NCBI GenBank assembly: GCA_043739385.1
Contig: JAYUED010000002.1
Coordinates: 1-64,000, forward strand
Direction of reading: 5' to 3'
From: Defluviibacillus sp043739385
Lineage (GTDB): Bacteria > Pseudomonadota > Gammaproteobacteria > Burkholderiales > Burkholderiaceae_C
DNA length: 64,000 nt
Shown: positions 60,885 through 64,000 of the stretch, in pieces
Position numbering within the stretch: position 1 is the stretch's first letter
Layout of the letters: each line of letters starts with the position of its first letter
Notes under the pieces: generated by a model
Told to the model about the DNA's origin: nothing
Databases searched by the model: none
Seen by the model: the letters and a program-made list of their open reading frames with translations, nothing else
Made by a program: the position numbers and the translations under genes

Positions 60885-60906
60885 AGAGCCACCCTAAGGC
60901 GGCTCT
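60885..60906 (-). terminator. Intrinsic terminator after the BMP gene
   Basis: On the minus strand AGAGCCGCC pairs with GGTGGCTCT (one G-T pair) around a short loop and is followed by TTTTTATTTG. It lies between the binding-protein gene and the Rieske gene, so only read-through or a separate promoter would express the latter. Confidence 0.8.
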
Positions 60907-60959
60907 TGCAGTGCTTAGAAAGCGTAAGTATTAACTTAGGGCTTGCCAGTTACTACCAG

Positions 60960-62141
60960 TTACTTCTTATCGCCACCTGGAACTTTGCCTTCTACGCCTT
61001 TGACGTAAAAGTTAACCGCACCGAGTTGCTCATCAGCACCTGTCCATTCCTTGCCTTCTTTGTCCTTGATAGGCTTGCCGTCTTGGCCCATGATGGGACC
61101 TTTCCAGATCGAGAAGCTGCCGTCTTTCAGCCCAGCCTTGACCTCTTCAAGCTTCTTCTTGGCATCCTCTGGCACATCAGCAGCGACGGACACCATATCA
61201 ATAGCGCCTTCTTTCACGCCCCACCAAGATTTACCAGTCGCCCATTTGCCTTCCAGCACGTCTTTGGTGGCGGAGATGTAGTACGGCGTCCAGTTGATGA
61301 CCGCAGAGCCCAAATGAGCTTTAGGGCCGTAAGCGGTCATATCGCTGTCCCAACCAAATGCGCGTTTGCCTTTGGATTCTGCTGTTTGCAGCACCGCCGA
61401 TGAATCGGTGTTTTGCATCAGCACGTCCGCACCGCCATTAATCAGCGAGGTGGCAGCTTCGGTTTCTTTCGGTGGGTTGAACCACTCGTTCACCCAGACC
61501 ACTTTGGTCTTGATTTTGGGATTAACGGATTGGGCACCCAGCGTAAAGCTGTTGATGTTGCGGATGACTTCAGGAATTGGCACTGAACCAACGTAGCCCA
61601 AGACATTGGTCTTGGTCATCTTGCCTGCAATCACGCCAGCCATGTACGCACCTTCGTAAGTGCGGCTGTCATAGGTGCGCAGATTCTCAGCAGTCTTGTA
61701 GCCGGTGGCGTGCTCAAACTTCACGTCCTTCAGATCGGCCGCGACTTTAAGCATCGGCTCCATGTAACCAAAGGTAGTGCCAAAAATCAGCTTATTGCCT
61801 TGAGCTGCCATGTCGCGGAATACGCGCTCAGCATCAGCGGACTCAGGCACTTTTTCGACAAAGCTGGTGACGATTTTGTCACCAAATTCTTTCTCTAACG
61901 CCTTACGAGCGTTGTCGTGCGCGAACGTCCAGCCGCCGTCGCCGACAGGGCCAACATAAGCGAAGCCAATTTTGAGCGGCTCAGGCTTGGGCGCTGGTGC
62001 AGGAGCTGCAGCTACGGGCTCAGGTGCAGGAGGTGGCGGAGGGGGTGGGGGAGGCGAACAAGCCACCAAGGCGGCGGTGGCTGCGGCGGCGGCAGCCAGC
62101 GCGCTCAGTCTCAGCAGGGAACGTTTTTGCAAATCGGTCAT
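60960..62141 (-). CDS. BMP-family ABC transporter substrate-binding lipoprotein
   Basis: A 393-residue binding protein of the Bmp/PnrA group, which captures purine nucleosides or purines for import. Lipobox LVAC at about residue 27 is followed by nine prolines and an Ala/Pro spacer (to ~55) before the mature domain, which starts KIGFAYVGPVGDGGWTF. The spacer would hold the domain away from the membrane. Other features: EKVPESADAERVF, GTTFGYMEP, VLGYVGSVPIPEV. AAGGA seven bases before the ATG. A long open frame upstream is not coding. Downstream of the two permeases. Confidence 0.92.
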   Translation of the reverse strand: MTDLQKRSLLRLSALAAAAAATAALVACSPPPPPPPPPAPEPVAAAPAPAPKPEPLKIGFAYVGPVGDGGWTFAHDNARKALEKEFGDKIVTSFVEKVPESADAERVFRDMAAQGNKLIFGTTFGYMEPMLKVAADLKDVKFEHATGYKTAENLRTYDSRTYEGAYMAGVIAGKMTKTNVLGYVGSVPIPEVIRNINSFTLGAQSVNPKIKTKVVWVNEWFNPPKETEAATSLINGGADVLMQNTDSSAVLQTAESKGKRAFGWDSDMTAYGPKAHLGSAVINWTPYYISATKDVLEGKWATGKSWWGVKEGAIDMVSVAADVPEDAKKKLEEVKAGLKDGSFSIWKGPIMGQDGKPIKDKEGKEWTGADEQLGAVNFYVKGVEGKVPGGDKK

Positions 62142-62224
62142 GGAGAAATCCTTCTTGGAGGTTGGGGATGGGACGACGGAAAAATGAAGATTATGGGTGA
62201 AACGCAGGGTGGTATTCAGGATAA

Positions 62225-63145
62225 TTAAGACCCGGCATAGAACGGTTTGCCGATGCTGGCGGGCATGTTGATACGTATCCACTGTGGGTTGCGTGAAATC
62301 AGCGCCAGAACGACGACAGTGGAAACATAAGGCAACATCGACAAAAACTGGCTGGGAATTTCCACGCCCAGGCCTTGCAGGTAAAAATCAAGCTGCGTCA
62401 TACCCCCGAACAGGTAAGCACCCAGCAACACCCGCATTGGCCGCCAAGTGGCAAAGGTGGTGAGCGCTAACGCGATCCAACCCTTACCCGACACCATGCC
62501 TTCAACCCACAGCGGCGCGTAAACCACCGACAAATAAGCCCCGGCTAACCCACACATCGCACCGCCCGCTACCACCGCCAGCATGCGGATGCGGCGCACC
62601 GGATAGCCCAGGGCGTGAGCGGATTCAGGCGACTCCCCTACCGAGCGCAGTACGAGGCCAGCACGGGTTTTGTACAGAAAATACATCAGGGCCAGCATGA
62701 ACACCACCGTCAGATAAACCAGCGGATGGTGGCGGAACAATGCAGGGCCAAAAAATGGAATGTCCGCCAAGCCTGGAATCGCATAGTGCACCTGCTCAGG
62801 CAGCTTTTCTTGCACGTACTTGATGCCGGCAAAGGCAGAAAACCCAGTGCCGAAGAGACTCAACGCCAAGCCAGTGGCGTATTGGTTGGTGTTGAGCCAA
62901 ATCACCAGCACCCCAAAAATCGCTGCCAATACCGCGCCAGCTAGCATCCCCGCCAGAAAACCGATCCAAGGGTTGCCCGTGTGGACCACGGCGGCAAACC
63001 CCGCAATGGCCGAGCACAACATCATGCCCTCAGCCCCCAAGTTGACGATACCGGCTTTTTCATTGATGAGCAGCCCCAAGGCGGCAATCGCCAATACGGT
63101 GCCCGCGTTGAAGGTAGCGGCGAGCAGCAGTGCAAAGGATTCCAT
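62225..63145 (-). CDS. ABC transporter permease (BMP-type nucleoside importer), second subunit
   Basis: A 306-residue permease of the BPD_transp_2 group with about nine helices: NAGTVLAIAALGLLINEKAGIVNLGAEGMML at the N-terminus (seen in parts), GSPESAHALGYPV-like GESPESAHALGYPVRRIR near 190, and KGWIALALTTFATWRP near 225. It pairs with the permease encoded upstream and the binding protein downstream. GAGGG seven bases before the ATG decides the start. The gap of ten bases to the upstream stop indicates one transcript. Confidence 0.94.
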   Translation of the reverse strand: MESFALLLAATFNAGTVLAIAALGLLINEKAGIVNLGAEGMMLCSAIAGFAAVVHTGNPWIGFLAGMLAGAVLAAIFGVLVIWLNTNQYATGLALSLFGTGFSAFAGIKYVQEKLPEQVHYAIPGLADIPFFGPALFRHHPLVYLTVVFMLALMYFLYKTRAGLVLRSVGESPESAHALGYPVRRIRMLAVVAGGAMCGLAGAYLSVVYAPLWVEGMVSGKGWIALALTTFATWRPMRVLLGAYLFGGMTQLDFYLQGLGVEIPSQFLSMLPYVSTVVVLALISRNPQWIRINMPASIGKPFYAGS

Positions 63146-63155
63146 AGTGTGGCCC

Positions 63156-64000
63156 TCAATTCTTCTTGTTAGCGGTATAAACCACACGGTACGCCATCAG
63201 CGTGTCCGCCGCCAAGAGCGTGAACAGCAACAGCCCCTGGAACACACCCGTCAGCGATTTCGGCAGGCCCAAGCGGGACTGAGCCATCTCGCCACCGATG
63301 TAAAACAGACTCATCAGCAGGGATGAGAACACGATGCCCACAGGGTGCAAGCGCCCCACAAAGGCAACGATGATGGCCGCAAAACCGTAGCCGGCGGGCA
63401 CGTAAGGCGTGAGCTGACCAATGGGCCCAGCCACCTCCAACGCACCAGCCAACCCCGCCGCACCACCTGAAGTTAGCAAGGCAATGTACAGCGCACGGCG
63501 TGATGAAAATCCGGCGTAACGCGCAGCTGCCGGAGCCAAACCGCCCACCTGCTGTGCAAAACCAGCACGGGTGCGGAACAAAAACACCCACATCAGCGCC
63601 GCGCCCGCCAGCCCAATCAGCAGGCCAATAGACACACGTGACCCGGCCATCAGGCGGGGAATCTGCGTGATTTTTTCAAAGTTTTTACTTTGCGGGAAGT
63701 TGTAGCCGTTCGGGTCTTTCCACGGGCCTTCAACCATATAGCCCAGCAGCAAAATCGCCACATACACCAGCATCAAGCTGACCAAAATCTCGCTGGCGTT
63801 GAACTTATCGCGCAACACCGCCGTGAGACCCGCCCAGACCATACCGCCTGCCACACCAGCGATGAGGATGGGCAGCACAATCCAGCCGCCAGTCGTCTTG
63901 TCCGCCATCAACGCGATGCCACTGGCGAAGACTGCGCCCATCACGTACTGGCCTTCGGCGCCGATATTCCACACATTGGAGCGAAAACACACACCCAGCC
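63156..64000 (-). CDS. ABC transporter permease (BMP-type nucleoside importer), first subunit, partial
   Basis: The C-terminal 280 or so residues of a permease; the frame is open to the window edge, so the start is outside. FRSNVWNIGAEGQ at the visible N-terminus is the equivalent of the NLGAEG motif in the partner. The middle has GLAPAAARYAGFSSRRA and the end GLLLFTLLAADTLMAYR. About seven helices are visible. The ATPase gene expected for this importer would lie further upstream beyond the window. Confidence 0.93.
   Translation of the reverse strand, partial: LGVCFRSNVWNIGAEGQYVMGAVFASGIALMADKTTGGWIVLPILIAGVAGGMVWAGLTAVLRDKFNASEILVSLMLVYVAILLLGYMVEGPWKDPNGYNFPQSKNFEKITQIPRLMAGSRVSIGLLIGLAGAALMWVFLFRTRAGFAQQVGGLAPAAARYAGFSSRRALYIALLTSGGAAGLAGALEVAGPIGQLTPYVPAGYGFAAIIVAFVGRLHPVGIVFSSLLMSLFYIGGEMAQSRLGLPKSLTGVFQGLLLFTLLAADTLMAYRVVYTANKKN

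Overview
The window looks like a chromosomal segment of a betaproteobacterium of the order Burkholderiales, most likely family Comamonadaceae near Rhodoferax or Polaromonas. This is an inference from gene content and style: a Bug/Tct tripartite tricarboxylate carrier, Comamonadaceae-type formate dehydrogenase loci with DUF3305/DUF3306 proteins, the mrp-metG-dcd neighbourhood, a moderately high GC content, and short AT-rich patches inside genes. No 16S rRNA, tRNA, CRISPR array, insertion sequence or phage gene was seen. Genes are densely packed and no gene-free stretch exceeds 300 bases.

Layout. 1-7 kb: the end of an EAL-GAF signalling protein, a quinone oxidoreductase, an SH3-M48 protein with a lost zinc histidine, a phospholipase D/cardiolipin synthase lipoprotein with a shifted leader, a CHRD lipoprotein, an atypical short-chain dehydrogenase and an OmpA-like lipoprotein. 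7-13 kb: a leftward operon tctB-tctA-tctC-ggt-eamA. 13-19 kb: a degenerate GGDEF membrane protein, then a leftward chain fkpB-ispH-DNA glycosylase-spermidine synthase-like-gspE with stop/start overlaps. 19-25 kb: radC and an Smr protein, a truncated haemoglobin, a large FtsX-type permease and a tartrate/malate dehydrogenase.

24.9-46 kb is an almost uninterrupted C1-oxidation island, all on the minus strand. Read in the direction of transcription it has frmA and fghA (formaldehyde to formate via glutathione), a LysR regulator, an oxalate/formate-type carrier, a two-gene NAD-linked formate dehydrogenase whose beta subunit is a NuoE-NuoF fusion, then DUF3305, DUF3306, a 710-residue polyferredoxin and a TorD-like chaperone with overlapping ends. 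After an orphan lumazine synthase comes a periplasmic, quinone-linked formate dehydrogenase (alpha, beta, gamma) with three small uncharacterised exported proteins and FdhD. Formate could thus be oxidised on both sides of the membrane, giving NADH or quinol; the quinol could feed the CioAB-type bd oxidase encoded at 50-52.7 kb.

46-50 kb holds mrp/apbC, metG and dcd. 52.7-64 kb is rich in purine functions: guanine deaminase translationally coupled to a chemoreceptor, an adenine/adenosine deaminase, a Rieske oxygenase, and a BMP-type nucleoside/purine ABC importer (binding protein and two permeases, the second cut by the window end). A YceH protein and an MBOAT-SGNH O-acylation pair lie between them.

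The points most worth a second look are the DUF3305-DUF3306-polyferredoxin-TorD module, the small exported proteins of the quinone-linked dehydrogenase, the Rieske oxygenase in a purine import operon, the coupling of ggt to a Tct carrier, the chemoreceptor-guanine deaminase pair, and recurrent AT-rich micro-islands within coding sequences.
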